Shown: positions 18,576 through 27,987, counted from the first letter of the stretch. The stretch is DNA of 64,000 bases from Alteromonas sp. a30 (GCF_026788005.1 NZ_JABEPE010000012.1:1-64000), one strand, 5' to 3'. The notes: generated by a model from the letters alone, not told the origin. A program made the numbers and translations.

Positions 18576-19754
18576 TCAACAATTCTGCCCTGCCACCCAA
18601 CCACTGCTCCAAGCCCACTGGAAGTTATAACCGCCTAACCAACCGGTAACATCGAGCACTTCGCCAACAAAAAACAGATTCGGCACTAATTTACTTTCCA
18701 TAGTTTTGGATGAAAATTGGTCGGTATCGACACCGCCAAGAGTGACTTCCGCAGTACGATAACCTTCAGTACCGTTGGGTTTGATGCGCCATTGATGTAT
18801 TTTTTCGGCAATTTGCTCAAGTTGCTTGCCTTGATATTGATTCATAGGCTTATTAACAATATCCAAATAAGGCAACATAGTTTGTACCATACGCTTTGGA
18901 TAATGATGTGTGAGCACATTAATAAGTTGCGCTTTAGGCGATTTTTTTTGCTCTTGTTGCAGAAAAGTGGCTAAGTCATGACGTGGGTTTAAATCAATTT
19001 CGAGTGTCTGCCCGGGTTGCCAATAAGATGATATTTGTAACATGGAAGGGCCGCTTAAGCCTCGGTGGGTAAACAACATACTTTCATTGAAGCTGATTTG
19101 ATCGCATGTGGCGGTAACAGGCACGGCGACACCGGTTAACTCGGCTAGGACGGCTTTGTCTTGATCGTGCAAAGTAAAGGGGACTAATCCTGCGCGAGTA
19201 GGAAGAACATTGTGCCCGAATTGTTCAGCAACTTTATAACCAAACGGTGTCGCTCCGAGTTTTGGCATAGAAAGTCCACCTGTTGCAACAACAAGGCTTT
19301 CACACCACATTTCGCCCCTGTTCGTTTTTAAGCTAAAACCGTTATTTTCACGCTCAATACTAAGAATATCGGTTTGTGTTTGAATGCCTACGTTTTGCTT
19401 TTGGCATTCATTTAGTAGCAAATTTACGATGTCCTTAGCGCTATCGTCACAAAAAAGCTGACCCAATGTTTTCTCATGATGAGGGATTTCATACTCATTT
19501 ACTAATGTTATAAAGTCCCATTGTGAATACTGATTTAGTGCAGATTTACAAAAGTGAGGATTACTGGATATAAAATTCTCAGGAGAGCAATACATATTGG
19601 TAAAGTTACAACGTCCTCCACCAGACATCAGTATTTTGCGTCCAACCTTTTTCGCGTGATCTAAAACTAATACATGCCGACCTCGCTTGCCCGCTTCTGC
19701 TGCACAAAATAGACCTGCCGCCCCTGCTCCAATAATAATAACGTCTGTTTTCAC
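18576..19754 (-). CDS. yhiN: YhiN/HI0933-family flavoprotein, the transposon attachment gene
   Basis: This 392-residue predicted FAD-dependent oxidoreductase starts with the dinucleotide-binding motif IIIGAGAAGLFCAAEAGKRG, followed by GRKILMSGGGRCNFTN, typical of HI0933/YhiN proteins. The C-terminus carries the conserved VTGWLGGYNFQWAWSSGW. The physiological substrate of the family is not established. The final Cys codon and TGA stop (TGTTGA on the minus strand) coincide with the TGT terminus of the Tn7-like element, so the insertion rebuilt the gene end. The coding region is otherwise complete and presumably functional. The gene is monocistronic, with a 630-base upstream gap. Confidence 0.9.
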   Translation of the reverse strand: MKTDVIIIGAGAAGLFCAAEAGKRGRHVLVLDHAKKVGRKILMSGGGRCNFTNMYCSPENFISSNPHFCKSALNQYSQWDFITLVNEYEIPHHEKTLGQLFCDDSAKDIVNLLLNECQKQNVGIQTQTDILSIERENNGFSLKTNRGEMWCESLVVATGGLSMPKLGATPFGYKVAEQFGHNVLPTRAGLVPFTLHDQDKAVLAELTGVAVPVTATCDQISFNESMLFTHRGLSGPSMLQISSYWQPGQTLEIDLNPRHDLATFLQQEQKKSPKAQLINVLTHHYPKRMVQTMLPYLDIVNKPMNQYQGKQLEQIAEKIHQWRIKPNGTEGYRTAEVTLGGVDTDQFSSKTMESKLVPNLFFVGEVLDVTGWLGGYNFQWAWSSGWVAGQNC

Positions 19755-20384
19755 TTAACTAATTGGCCCCTGTTTTGTTTGGTCGCAGTATACCGAACTT
19801 TTAATGGCGTCTATCGCTTAATTCACAAGCGTCTAGGTTTTTGAGTTAAAGTTCCTGCGTCATCTGCTTGACAAAATGACGTGTAAATAATTTCCGAATG
19901 AAGACAAAAACCTCAATTTACGAAACCATAACGATTGCCGATATAAGAATAATAGCTAAACGAATTCTCTCTATTATCGTGGGCTCTAGAAAAATATAGA
20001 CCCAACTTGAAATTTTAACGATATTTCACGGTCTTCTATGACCTGCTGACGTATAGCACTGTAAAGAGATACATTTTTTACCTATAATTTCATGAGGTTA
20101 TTATTTTTCTCTCGTTCAAAATTACAGACTGCTAGAACAATGTAAGAAGTGTTTTTTAACATTTTTTAGAGGAAATCGAGTCAAAAATCGGTATTATGTA
20201 TTTCACTTTATGCATACGATTTTAAAAGAATCAGGGTAGGTTATTTAAGTAACCTAAAAGCAATATTTTAATTTTGACCGTAATTAATTTTAACGCTTTT
20301 AAATGTTGTAAGTTATTTTAAACGCGCGCTTTTAAAAGAAATGATCCGATTTTTAATAGACATTTTGGTTATACAGGTGAAGCA
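19755..20384. other. Intergenic region, 630 bases
   Basis: This AT-rich gap lies between the divergent yhiN and DUF3718-type genes. It presumably holds both promoters. A TTGACA sequence occurs at about 19868, but no matching -10 hexamer stands out. No convincing reading frame, repeat or hairpin with a T-run was seen. Confidence 0.4.
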
Positions 20385-20780
20385 ATGAACAAGTCGTTCT
20401 TAAAAATTTTTATCGTGCTAGTAACTGGCATTTTTTCATTTTCAAGTTTTGCTGACATAAATGAAGACTTAGCAAATATTTGCACAATCGTTAAGAATGA
20501 CGATAAGTCTGAGTTACGTAAGAAACTCAATAAAGTGAAAAGAGATTACAGCGTAAGAGTCGGTGATTATTACACGGGTATCTCATGTGGTGGTGAATCC
20601 CTCATTCGTTACGCAATGAGCAATGGCTCAAATAAAACGGGTGAATATATTATTAAGAAAATGCGGAAATCAGATTTGGATGAGGCAGAATCTGATGGTA
20701 AAACCGTAAAACAATGGGCCGAAGAAAATGGTCACATTGGTAGCCCTATCGGTGCGGCATTGTTAGATCGTCTAAACTAA
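20385..20780 (+). CDS. Small secreted protein, DUF3718-like
   Basis: This 131-residue protein has a clear Sec signal peptide (hydrophobic core IFIVLVTGIFSFSS, cleavage after FA near residue 24), so it is predicted periplasmic. The mature part has the pattern ICTIVKNDDKSELRKKL, then GISCGGESLIRYAMSNG. Two Cys residues could form a disulfide. This resembles the DUF3718 family of marine gammaproteobacteria, whose function is unknown. A shorter paralogue lies at 48273-48596. An AGGTGAA ribosome binding site precedes the ATG. An imperfect hairpin shared with convergent rsmJ follows. Confidence 0.65.
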   Translation: MNKSFLKIFIVLVTGIFSFSSFADINEDLANICTIVKNDDKSELRKKLNKVKRDYSVRVGDYYTGISCGGESLIRYAMSNGSNKTGEYIIKKMRKSDLDEAESDGKTVKQWAEENGHIGSPIGAALLDRLN

Positions 20781-20800
20781 CCAACGTATTGAATATTAAA

Positions 20801-20839
20801 AATTTTGGGATTGAGCAAGCAACGGCTCATCCCAAATTT
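20801..20839. terminator. Bidirectional terminator-like hairpin
   Basis: AATTTTGGGATTGAGC (20801-20816) pairs with GCTCATCCCAAATTT (20825-20839) with one bulge. The flanks are A-rich on the left and T-rich on the right. It lies between the convergent DUF3718-type gene and rsmJ and overlaps the end of rsmJ, so it can serve both. Confidence 0.55.
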
Positions 20840-21600
20840 GTGAAGTAAATATCGAAACGATGCTTTTTACTATTTACCGTTGTATCAGGTTTCCTTCCAG
20901 CTAACACTTCTGCACTCCCCGGCCTTTTAACAACCACTCGCTTTTTTGCCAGTTCAAGCGCCGGTACTAATAACTCATCAGCATCTAAATCACCGCCTAG
21001 CAAACTCTGAAATAAACGCATTTCTTTTTTCACTTGCGCCGATTTTTTGCGGTGAGGAAACATGGGGTCTAGATAAACCACATCTGGCGCTTCACCTTCC
21101 CAATGCTGCATCAAATCCTGCGATTCGCCATGTATAAGTTGAATGCGTTCCGGCAACCAACTCCCCACTGTGTCACTTAACGTTGCCCGCTCTAAACCAT
21201 CCGCTAATAATGCCGCTACCACAGATGAACGTTCCATTAAGGTCACTGAACACCCTAAGCTTGCGAGAATGAACGCATCACGCCCTAACCCCCCAGTTGC
21301 ATCTAACACAGAAAGTTGAGCATCACCTTTTACGCCAACCGCCTTCGCCACAAATTCTTGTTTCCCGCCGCCGTGTTTACGCCGATACGACAACGCATCA
21401 GAAGCAAAATCAACAAATACGCCACTCAATTTAGGTTCATCTGCACTTTTTAACGCTAAATGTTCTACAGAAAGCTCTAAAAATAATCCCGATGTGATTT
21501 TTTTACTGAGCTCAAAGCCCCATTTTTCTGCCAACTTAATGGCTTTATCTTTTCCTGCGCCAAATGTACAAAGTAGAGGAAGTGACGGTGAATTACTCAT
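20827..21600 (-). CDS. rsmJ: 16S rRNA m2G1516 methyltransferase RsmJ
   Basis: This 257-residue SAM-dependent methyltransferase matches RsmJ (YhiQ). Motif I is LSVLDATGGLGRDAFILASLG, preceded by the substrate-side segment SYRRKHGGGKQEF. DVVYLDPMFPHRKKSA is the DPPY-like catalytic motif, followed by KRVVVKRPGSA. RsmJ methylates G1516 of 16S rRNA. The gene starts only five bases after the end of recG, so the two may be cotranscribed from the recG side. rsmJ is a known attachment gene for some Tn7-like elements, but its 3' end is undisturbed here. Confidence 0.93.
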   Translation of the reverse strand: MSNSPSLPLLCTFGAGKDKAIKLAEKWGFELSKKITSGLFLELSVEHLALKSADEPKLSGVFVDFASDALSYRRKHGGGKQEFVAKAVGVKGDAQLSVLDATGGLGRDAFILASLGCSVTLMERSSVVAALLADGLERATLSDTVGSWLPERIQLIHGESQDLMQHWEGEAPDVVYLDPMFPHRKKSAQVKKEMRLFQSLLGGDLDADELLVPALELAKKRVVVKRPGSAEVLAGRKPDTTVNSKKHRFDIYFTNLG

Positions 21601-21605
21601 AGTGC

Positions 21606-23690
21606 TTATGCGTTTCCATATTTGTCTTTATAGGGCAACCAACGGTTAATAATTGCGTTAGCGTGAGATGGGTAATCTTGCCATATTTGCACTGCCCACT
21701 CTTGAATTTGGGGGATGAGGTAAGCATCTCTGGCTAAGTCGGCAATTTTAAGGTCGGCTAATCCCGTTTGTTTCGTGCCAAGCAATTCGCCGGGGCCTCT
21801 AATTTCCAGATCTTGCTGAGCGATGACAAAACCGTCATTGCTATCTCGCAGCACTCCCAAACGTTTTTGTGCGGTTTTTCCAAGCGGAGGTTGATACATC
21901 AACACGCAATGACTCGATACACTGCCTCGGCCAACGCGCCCCCGCAGTTGGTGCAACTGGGCTAAACCAAGTCTATCAGCGTTTTCAATAATCATCAGAC
22001 TGGCATTAGGTACATCCACGCCCACTTCAATCACCGTAGTGGCAACCAATACGTGCAATTCGTTATCTTTAAATTGCTTCATAACACTTTGCTTTTCAGC
22101 GGCTTTCATACGCCCATGAACTAAACCGATGTTTAACTCAGGTAATGCCGCTTTCAGCGTTTCCCATGTATCTTCAGCAGCTTCACATTGCAGCACTTCT
22201 GATTCTTCAATTAACGTGCACACCCAGTACACTTGTCGTTGTTCGTGAACACAGTTTTGCCGAACACGTTCAACAATTTCATCGCGTCGAGAATCGGGCA
22301 CTACCACGGTTTTGATAGGCGTTCGCCCCGGTGGCAATTCATCAATAATGGAGGTATCTAAATCGGCGTAGGCCGTCATTGCTAAGGTGCGAGGAATTGG
22401 CGTAGCCGTCATAATGAGTTGATGTGGAAAGCGTTCAGGGTACAACTCACTGCCTCCTTTTTCTCGCAATGCCAAACGCTGGTGTACCCCAAAACGATGT
22501 TGCTCATCCACAATAATGAGTGCTAAATCATGAAAGGCGACCTGTTTTTGAAACAGTGCGTGCGTGCCAACCACCATTTTGCTTTCACCTGATGCGATAT
22601 TGTCCAGCGCAGCTTGTTTTGCTTTTCCTGTTATTTTTCCTGCCAACCATTGCACATTGATGCCAAGCGGGGCTAACCATGATGCAAAGTTTTGTGCGTG
22701 TTGTTCAGCTAATAACTCGGTAGGCGCCATTAATGCAACTTGATGTCCTGCTTCAATCACCTGCAATGCAGCAAGGGCGGCGACTAAGGTTTTGCCTGAG
22801 CCAACATCGCCCTGCACTAAACGCATCATAGGCTGTGGAGTAGCCAAATCGGCCACAATTTCCGATACCACACGGGATTGTGCGCCAGTAGGCGTAAATG
22901 GCAATTGCGCCAACAACTGAGGAACCAAGGTTTTAGACTCCTCAACTTGTGCCGCCTGATGCTGGTTAACTTGGTTTCTAACCTTGAGTACACTTAAGTT
23001 TTGCGCCAATAATTCTTCAATAATTAGACGCTGTTGTGCGGGATGCTTACCCTCTTCTAACAAGCTTAAAGTAATATCCGGTGGAGGATGGTGTACCGTA
23101 TTTAGCGCGGTTTCTAACGTAAGTTGTTGGGTAAATAATGCTTCTGGCAGCAACTCCGTTAAGTTGCCCTTGGCTAACCATTCCAATGCTTGGTCAACAA
23201 TCTTTCGTAGGGTTATTTGCTTAATACCATCGGTGGTAGGATAAATGGGCGTTAAACTATCAGCAACGTCAAGCGCTTCATTTTCTCTAATCACCTTATA
23301 CTCTGGGTGCGTCATTTCAAGCCCTGTTGGCCCGCGACGAATTTCCCCAAAACAGCGAATTCGGGTTCCCGGCGTGAGCTGTTGTTTTTGTGCCGCAGAA
23401 AAGTAGAAAAAGCGTAGCACTAAACGAAATGCTCCGTCGCCGATGGTAACGACCCACATACGTTTCTTCCCAAAACGAATGTCGCTGCGCTCAACATTCC
23501 CTTCTACGCTAACATGTTGACCGGGTTGTAGATCTTGAATGGGGTAAACGCGAGTGCGATCTTCATAGCGTAATGGCAAATGAAACAGCGCATCTTGAAT
23601 AGTGACGATCCCTAAGTTTTTGAGTTTTTCCGCAACTTTATCGCCAACGCCATTAAGTTGGGTGATGAGTTGTTTTCCAAGTGACCGCAT
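21606..23690 (-). CDS. recG: ATP-dependent DNA helicase RecG
   Basis: This 694-residue protein has the full RecG layout. An N-terminal wedge/OB region includes the helix-hairpin GVGDKVAEKLKNLGI. Helicase motif I is VQGDVGSGKTLVA, motif II is IIVDEQHRFGV, then MTATPIPRTLA, and the C-terminal helicase lobe includes QLRGRVGRGSVSSHC. RecG remodels stalled replication forks and branches Holliday-type DNA. The length equals that of other gammaproteobacterial RecG proteins. The order spoT-trmH-recG is conserved, although here a peroxiredoxin-like gene lies between trmH and recG. Confidence 0.97.
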   Translation of the reverse strand: MRSLGKQLITQLNGVGDKVAEKLKNLGIVTIQDALFHLPLRYEDRTRVYPIQDLQPGQHVSVEGNVERSDIRFGKKRMWVVTIGDGAFRLVLRFFYFSAAQKQQLTPGTRIRCFGEIRRGPTGLEMTHPEYKVIRENEALDVADSLTPIYPTTDGIKQITLRKIVDQALEWLAKGNLTELLPEALFTQQLTLETALNTVHHPPPDITLSLLEEGKHPAQQRLIIEELLAQNLSVLKVRNQVNQHQAAQVEESKTLVPQLLAQLPFTPTGAQSRVVSEIVADLATPQPMMRLVQGDVGSGKTLVAALAALQVIEAGHQVALMAPTELLAEQHAQNFASWLAPLGINVQWLAGKITGKAKQAALDNIASGESKMVVGTHALFQKQVAFHDLALIIVDEQHRFGVHQRLALREKGGSELYPERFPHQLIMTATPIPRTLAMTAYADLDTSIIDELPPGRTPIKTVVVPDSRRDEIVERVRQNCVHEQRQVYWVCTLIEESEVLQCEAAEDTWETLKAALPELNIGLVHGRMKAAEKQSVMKQFKDNELHVLVATTVIEVGVDVPNASLMIIENADRLGLAQLHQLRGRVGRGSVSSHCVLMYQPPLGKTAQKRLGVLRDSNDGFVIAQQDLEIRGPGELLGTKQTGLADLKIADLARDAYLIPQIQEWAVQIWQDYPSHANAIINRWLPYKDKYGNA

Positions 23691-23834
23691 GAAGGAATGA
23701 AGCTTTCGATTGCTGTGAATTCGCTTTATGTTACTGATTTATACTGAATATAAAACCAGTAAAAACAAAAAAGCCGATTTTAATCCGTAAAAAGCTGGAT
23801 TTTTTAATAACAAGGAAGAAAGGTGGTGAAGATA

Positions 23835-23862
23835 AAGCCAGCCTGTAAGCTGAGACTGGCTT
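23835..23862 (-). terminator. Hairpin downstream of the peroxiredoxin-like gene
   Basis: AAGCCAG (23835-23841) and CTGGCTT (23856-23862) form a seven-pair stem. On the minus strand it is followed by a T-rich stretch (TTATCTT), a modest intrinsic terminator about 10 bases after the stop of the gene at 23873-24514. Confidence 0.5.
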
Positions 23863-23872
23863 ATAGAAGAGA

Positions 23873-24514
23873 CTATTTTAGATCAGAAATTAATGCAGCT
23901 TGATACAACAACTCTGAATCTAAACGAACGGTGAAGTTCGGGTTGATGTACTGGAAATGAACCTTGCCCGAAGTATCAACAATGTAAACCGATGGAACCG
24001 GTAACGCGACTCGAGATGTTCCGTTAATATCCACGAACTCAACGCCTAATTTATTACGATATTTGTCCGCTACTTTGTCATCCAAAAAGAAGCCTATACC
24101 AAATGCTTGCGTTGTTTCAAAATCTCTATCGGAGAAGATTCTCACTTTATAGTCTTGGCTTGTTTCCTGAGCGCTCAAACGTTTAGGACTGTCTGGTGAC
24201 ATCGCAATAAGCTGATAGCCTAACGCTGTTACTTTGTCTTCTATGTTTCTCAAATCCGCTAACTGCGCATTACAGTAAGGACACCAACCTCCACGGTAGA
24301 AAATAATCACAGAAGGCTTTTCTTTAATCACATCGTGAAGCTTTACTGCGTTACCTTGTGGTGTGTAAATAGTGGTATTAGGGATATTCTGCCCATTTAG
24401 AATTGGGCGAACGTCATCTGCACTCTTTGCAATTTCACGAGAAGGTTCACTGGCATTAGCAATACTCAAAACGCTTGCCATCATTACTATGCAAAAAGCA
24501 ATTAACTTTTTCAT
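23873..24514 (-). CDS. Secreted AhpC/TSA-family (peroxiredoxin-like) thioredoxin-fold protein
   Basis: This protein of about 213 residues has a Sec signal peptide (MKKLIAFCIVMMASVLSIANA) and a thioredoxin-like peroxiredoxin domain. The motif IIFYRGGWCPYCNAQLADL carries a CxxC pair, followed by the ALPVPSVYIVDTSGKV cis-Pro region. It is predicted to act in the periplasm as a thiol peroxidase or disulfide reductase. An in-frame TTG lies further upstream, but GGAG sits close to the tandem ATGs, so a start near 24514 is preferred. It interrupts the usual trmH-recG adjacency and has its own terminator, so it is probably an independent unit. Confidence 0.82.
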   Translation of the reverse strand: MKKLIAFCIVMMASVLSIANASEPSREIAKSADDVRPILNGQNIPNTTIYTPQGNAVKLHDVIKEKPSVIIFYRGGWCPYCNAQLADLRNIEDKVTALGYQLIAMSPDSPKRLSAQETSQDYKVRIFSDRDFETTQAFGIGFFLDDKVADKYRNKLGVEFVDINGTSRVALPVPSVYIVDTSGKVHFQYINPNFTVRLDSELLYQAALISDLK

Positions 24515-24678
24515 CATTACTCCATTTATCAACAGCTATAAAATAAAACCATGCTACGTGACCTGTTTTGAAAACAGTAACTTTCACCCAAAACGGATTA
24601 ATGCGGGCGATGCTGCAATGTATTCTGAAGGGTAAATATTTGCAACTAAAAGGAAGGTTAAAATGGGATAATTTGTCA

Positions 24679-25425
24679 CTAATTATCGATGGTGAATGCT
24701 TCGGAGTCTTCGTCTGCATCCCTCAAGGTACTTAATGCTGCTGGTGTCAGTTGCATTTGTTGCCACCAAGATGCATCCGCAACCACTTCCCCTTCGTTGC
24801 CGATTTGTGGATAAGGCAAACCTTTCTTCAAACAATGACGCCACAAAGCGTGATGCCCTCGTTCAAACAACAGCGCTTGAATCGTGGCTTCGTCTAAACC
24901 CCGCCGAGGATTTTCATACAATCCCGCCAAAAGTCGCTGTCGTTGCGCTTCATATAGAATCGCCGCAGCAGCAACCGAAACATTTAACGATTGCACCATG
25001 CCTAACATGGGAATAGTAATGCGTTTGTCTGAGGCTTGAATCGCGTCATTAGACGCACCCTGTTTTTCATTTCCAAGAATAATAGCAGTGGGTTGCGTGT
25101 AATCAATGTCTCGATAATCAACTGCATCATCAGAAAGATGCGTCACCAAAACCTGCATATCTTGGTGCTTAAAGGCGTTAATTGCATTGGGAGTTGAATC
25201 GTGAGATTTGGCTTTCACCCAAAGGTGGCTGCCTTTGGCTGTGCCTCTGCGAATCTGAGCTTTTGTATCCCAAAGGACATGAAGTTGATGTATTCCAACG
25301 GCATCACAGGTTCGCATAATTGCCGCAACATTGTGCGGCTTATGAACATCTTCCAAGCAAACGGTTAAATCTGTTTGTCTGCGACTCAATACGCTTCGGA
25401 TTTTGTGATAACGCTCTGGGGACAC
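24679..25425 (-). CDS. trmH: tRNA (Gm18) 2'-O-methyltransferase TrmH
   Basis: This 248-residue SPOUT-class methyltransferase has the N-terminal CLEDVHKPHNVAAIMRTCDA, the knot motifs AIILGNEKQGASNDA and the following MLGMVQSLNVSVAAAAILYE typical of TrmH (formerly SpoU). It methylates the 2'-OH of G18 in tRNAs. It lies in the spoT-ridA-trmH direction with a 39-base gap to ridA, probably in the same transcript as in related bacteria. The C-terminal extension of about 60 residues is normal for enterobacterial-type TrmH. Confidence 0.94.
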   Translation of the reverse strand: MSPERYHKIRSVLSRRQTDLTVCLEDVHKPHNVAAIMRTCDAVGIHQLHVLWDTKAQIRRGTAKGSHLWVKAKSHDSTPNAINAFKHQDMQVLVTHLSDDAVDYRDIDYTQPTAIILGNEKQGASNDAIQASDKRITIPMLGMVQSLNVSVAAAAILYEAQRQRLLAGLYENPRRGLDEATIQALLFERGHHALWRHCLKKGLPYPQIGNEGEVVADASWWQQMQLTPAALSTLRDADEDSEAFTIDN

Positions 25426-25464
25426 AGCAACTTCTTTTATCGGGAAAAACGGAATGTGATTGAA

Positions 25465-25848
25465 TTAAGGCAGTTCGATCACGCCATCAATTTCAATCTG
25501 GGCGCCCTTAGGTAAACCCGCCACTTCAATTGCCGCTCGAGCAGGATAAGGTTCATCAAAGTGCTGGCTCATGATCTCATTTACCGTGGCAAACTGACTC
25601 AGGTCTGTCAGGAAAATATTGACTTTTACCATATCGTTGATGCTGCCACCTGCCGCTTCACAAACCGCCTTTAAGTTTGAAAAAACTTGCTGAGCCTGCT
25701 CTGCAAAATCGTCGGAAACCATTTCCATCGTTTCTGGAACAAGGGGGATTTGCCCAGATAAATAAACCGTTGAACCAACCTTAACAGCTTGGCTATATGT
25801 ACCGATTGCGGCGGGGGCTTTATGTGTTTGAATAATACTTCTGCTCAT
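25465..25848 (-). CDS. ridA: Enamine/imine deaminase RidA
   Basis: This 127-residue protein belongs to the YjgF/YER057c/UK114 family. Visible features are [20 protein letters not shown], the catalytic-site Arg in [20 protein letters not shown], and the typical C-terminus. RidA hydrolyses reactive 2-aminoacrylate and related enamines formed by PLP enzymes such as threonine dehydratase, protecting branched-chain amino acid and other pathways. It is nine bases downstream of spoT and evidently cotranscribed. This placement between spoT and trmH occurs in many gammaproteobacteria. Confidence 0.95.
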   Translation of the reverse strand: MSRSIIQTHKAPAAIGTYSQAVKVGSTVYLSGQIPLVPETMEMVSDDFAEQAQQVFSNLKAVCEAAGGSINDMVKVNIFLTDLSQFATVNEIMSQHFDEPYPARAAIEVAGLPKGAQIEIDGVIELP

Positions 25849-25857
25849 AACGGGTTC

Positions 25858-27987
25858 CTAGTTTGATTGCTTATTTTGACTATGCCGTGAAACCGACTGA
25901 ACTTCTGGCATGGTACGGATCTTACGCACAATTTTAGAAAAGTGATAACGGTTCTTAGTGGTCAGCTCTAAGTCGACGTAATAAACATTGCTTTCCTTTT
26001 CTTCCGTTTGTAATCCGATGATGTTGGAATCACACGCTGCAACACTATTGGTCAACGTAGCTAACGTCCCCTGATGATTAATAAGCTCAACACGAATTGC
26101 CGCTTTAAACTCACCAATCGCATCTTCTTCCCATTTCATAGGTAACACGCGATGTGGTTCTTCTCTCACCAATCGACGAATATTGCTACAACCCACTTGG
26201 TGAATCAGCATCCCCTTTCCGGGACTAAGCACAGCAATAATCTGATCATCTGGAATCGGGTGGCAGCAACGAGAGTAAGAAACCAATAGACCTTCGGTTC
26301 CTTGAATTGCAACATTGGTTTTCTTATCGCTAAGCACATCACTTTTCGTTTCATTACCAATCAAACGACGGGCAATAATAGCGCTCAACTCATTACCTAA
26401 ACCAATATCAGCAAGTAGCGAGTAGAAGTCTTGGTGTTGTGTTTCACTAACGACCCGTTGAATTGACTCTTCTGGAATATCATCTAATTTTACCGATGAA
26501 CCGAGCGCGTGACGTAATAGTCGCGTTCCCAGCGTAACCGCTTCTTCTGAACGTTGCTTTTTCAAGAATTGACGAATATGAGCACGGGCTTTGGCCGTCA
26601 CCACAAAGTTCAACCAATTCGCGTTTGGATGTGCTCTAGGCGATGTAATAATTTCGACAGTTTGACCATTTTCTAATGGCTTATTAAGTGAGTAATTACT
26701 TCTATCGACTTTCACACCAACACAGGCATTACCAATGCCGGTATGCACAGCATAAGCAAAATCTACTGGGGTCGCGCCCATCGGCAATTCGATAATTTTA
26801 CCCTCTGGGGTAAATACGTAAATTTCATCGGGGAAGAGGTCAGCTTTAACGTTTTCAATGAACTCGAATGAAGAACTGGCACTTTGCTGCAATTCCAAAA
26901 GCGATTGCATCCATTTACGCGCGCGCATTTGTGATGTGGTTGATTGGTTACTGTCGGCTTCTTTGTAGCTCCAATGTGCGGCAACACCTTTATCAGCCAT
27001 CTCGTCCATATCCGCAGTGCGGATCTGAATTTCGACGGGGATGCCATGAGGACCGACCAAAGAGGTATGCAACGACTGATACCCATTCGTTCTAGGAATA
27101 GCCACGTAATCTTTAAAACGTCCCTCAATAGGCTTGTATAAGCCATGCATACAACCAATAACTCGATAACAATCGTCAACGGTATTTACCACTACACGAA
27201 AAGCATAAATATCCATTATTTGGTTAAATAACAGTTCTTTGTTTTTCATCTTGCGGTAAATGGAATACAAGTGTTTTTCACGGCCGATGACTTCTGCGGG
27301 AATGGCTTTTTCCTTGAGTCGACTAATGACTTCTTGACGAGTATTTTCGATAATTTCTTTTCGATTACCTCGTGCTTGCTTAACCGCCGTGTTAAGTGCG
27401 CGATAACGCATTGGGTGCATCGCCTGAAAGCCGAGGTCTTCTAACTCATTTTTAATTTCGTGTATACCTAAGCGGTGAGCTATAGGGGCGTAAATTTCGA
27501 GAGTTTCTCTTGCAATTCTGCGGCGCTTATCGGGACGCAACGCGCCAAGAGTGCGCATGTTGTGGGTACGATCGGCAAGCTTAATCAAAATGATGCGAAT
27601 GTCTTCGACCATTGCCATCATCATTTTTCGGAAATTTTCCGCTTGCGCTTCCTTTTTGCTTCGAAATTGAATCTTATCGAGCTTAGATACCCCTTCAACT
27701 AATTCAGCTACGACTTCACCGAACTCACCTGCCAGATCCAGTTTTGAATAGTTGGTATCTTCGATGACATCGTGAAGTAGCGCTCCCATGATGGTTTCAT
27801 GATCCATGCGCATGTTAGCTAGAATTCCGGCGACCGCCACGGGATGCGTGATGTAAGGGTCTCCGCTAGAGCGCATTTGCCCTTCATGTGCTTGTTTTGC
27901 AAGCACAAAAGCCGCCTCCACCCTTTTAACTTCTTGTGGAGGAAGGTATTCGCAAATTTTCTGTTTTAAACCTTCAAAGAGATACAC
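25858..27987 (-). CDS. spoT: Bifunctional (p)ppGpp synthetase/hydrolase SpoT
   Basis: This 709-residue RelA/SpoT homologue has an N-terminal HD hydrolase (ALLHDVIEDT and LADRTHNMRTL), a synthetase domain (YRKMKNKELLFNQIMDIYAF, with RFKDYVAIPRTNGYQSLHTS), a TGS domain (VFTPEGKIIELPMGATPVDF) and a C-terminal ACT domain. The intact HD motif indicates that ppGpp hydrolysis is retained, as in SpoT and unlike RelA. It controls the stringent response. It is followed by ridA and trmH and preceded by rpoZ and gmk, the standard gammaproteobacterial order. Confidence 0.97.
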   Translation of the reverse strand: MYLFEGLKQKICEYLPPQEVKRVEAAFVLAKQAHEGQMRSSGDPYITHPVAVAGILANMRMDHETIMGALLHDVIEDTNYSKLDLAGEFGEVVAELVEGVSKLDKIQFRSKKEAQAENFRKMMMAMVEDIRIILIKLADRTHNMRTLGALRPDKRRRIARETLEIYAPIAHRLGIHEIKNELEDLGFQAMHPMRYRALNTAVKQARGNRKEIIENTRQEVISRLKEKAIPAEVIGREKHLYSIYRKMKNKELLFNQIMDIYAFRVVVNTVDDCYRVIGCMHGLYKPIEGRFKDYVAIPRTNGYQSLHTSLVGPHGIPVEIQIRTADMDEMADKGVAAHWSYKEADSNQSTTSQMRARKWMQSLLELQQSASSSFEFIENVKADLFPDEIYVFTPEGKIIELPMGATPVDFAYAVHTGIGNACVGVKVDRSNYSLNKPLENGQTVEIITSPRAHPNANWLNFVVTAKARAHIRQFLKKQRSEEAVTLGTRLLRHALGSSVKLDDIPEESIQRVVSETQHQDFYSLLADIGLGNELSAIIARRLIGNETKSDVLSDKKTNVAIQGTEGLLVSYSRCCHPIPDDQIIAVLSPGKGMLIHQVGCSNIRRLVREEPHRVLPMKWEEDAIGEFKAAIRVELINHQGTLATLTNSVAACDSNIIGLQTEEKESNVYYVDLELTTKNRYHFSKIVRKIRTMPEVQSVSRHSQNKQSN

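Larger units (their letters stand above)
1..18581. mobile_element. Tn7-like transposon, right part, inserted at the 3' end of yhiN; left end outside the window
   Basis: A tnsA-tnsB-tnsC-tnsD-tniQ module on the minus strand lies next to three TnsB-type repeats, and an ACA terminus falls at 18579-18581, abutting the yhiN-type gene. In Tn7 the tnsA-proximal right end also lies next to the target gene. The predicted 5-bp target duplication on the chromosomal side is ATTCT at 18582-18586. I found no matching TGTACAAAC repeats in the opposite orientation at the start of the window or in the gaps between cargo genes. The left end is therefore inferred to lie before base 1, and assigning bases 1-8700 to the same element is an inference. 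Cargo seen here is a Wadjet operon and a nucleoid-protein/membrane-protein pair. Use of yhiN as an attachment gene by Tn7-like elements is known. Confidence 0.8.

Noticed and set aside
20827-21600. rsmJ as the transposon attachment gene
   Set aside because: rsmJ is a known target of some Tn7-like elements, but here the repeats and terminus abut yhiN and the rsmJ end is followed by a normal convergent gene.
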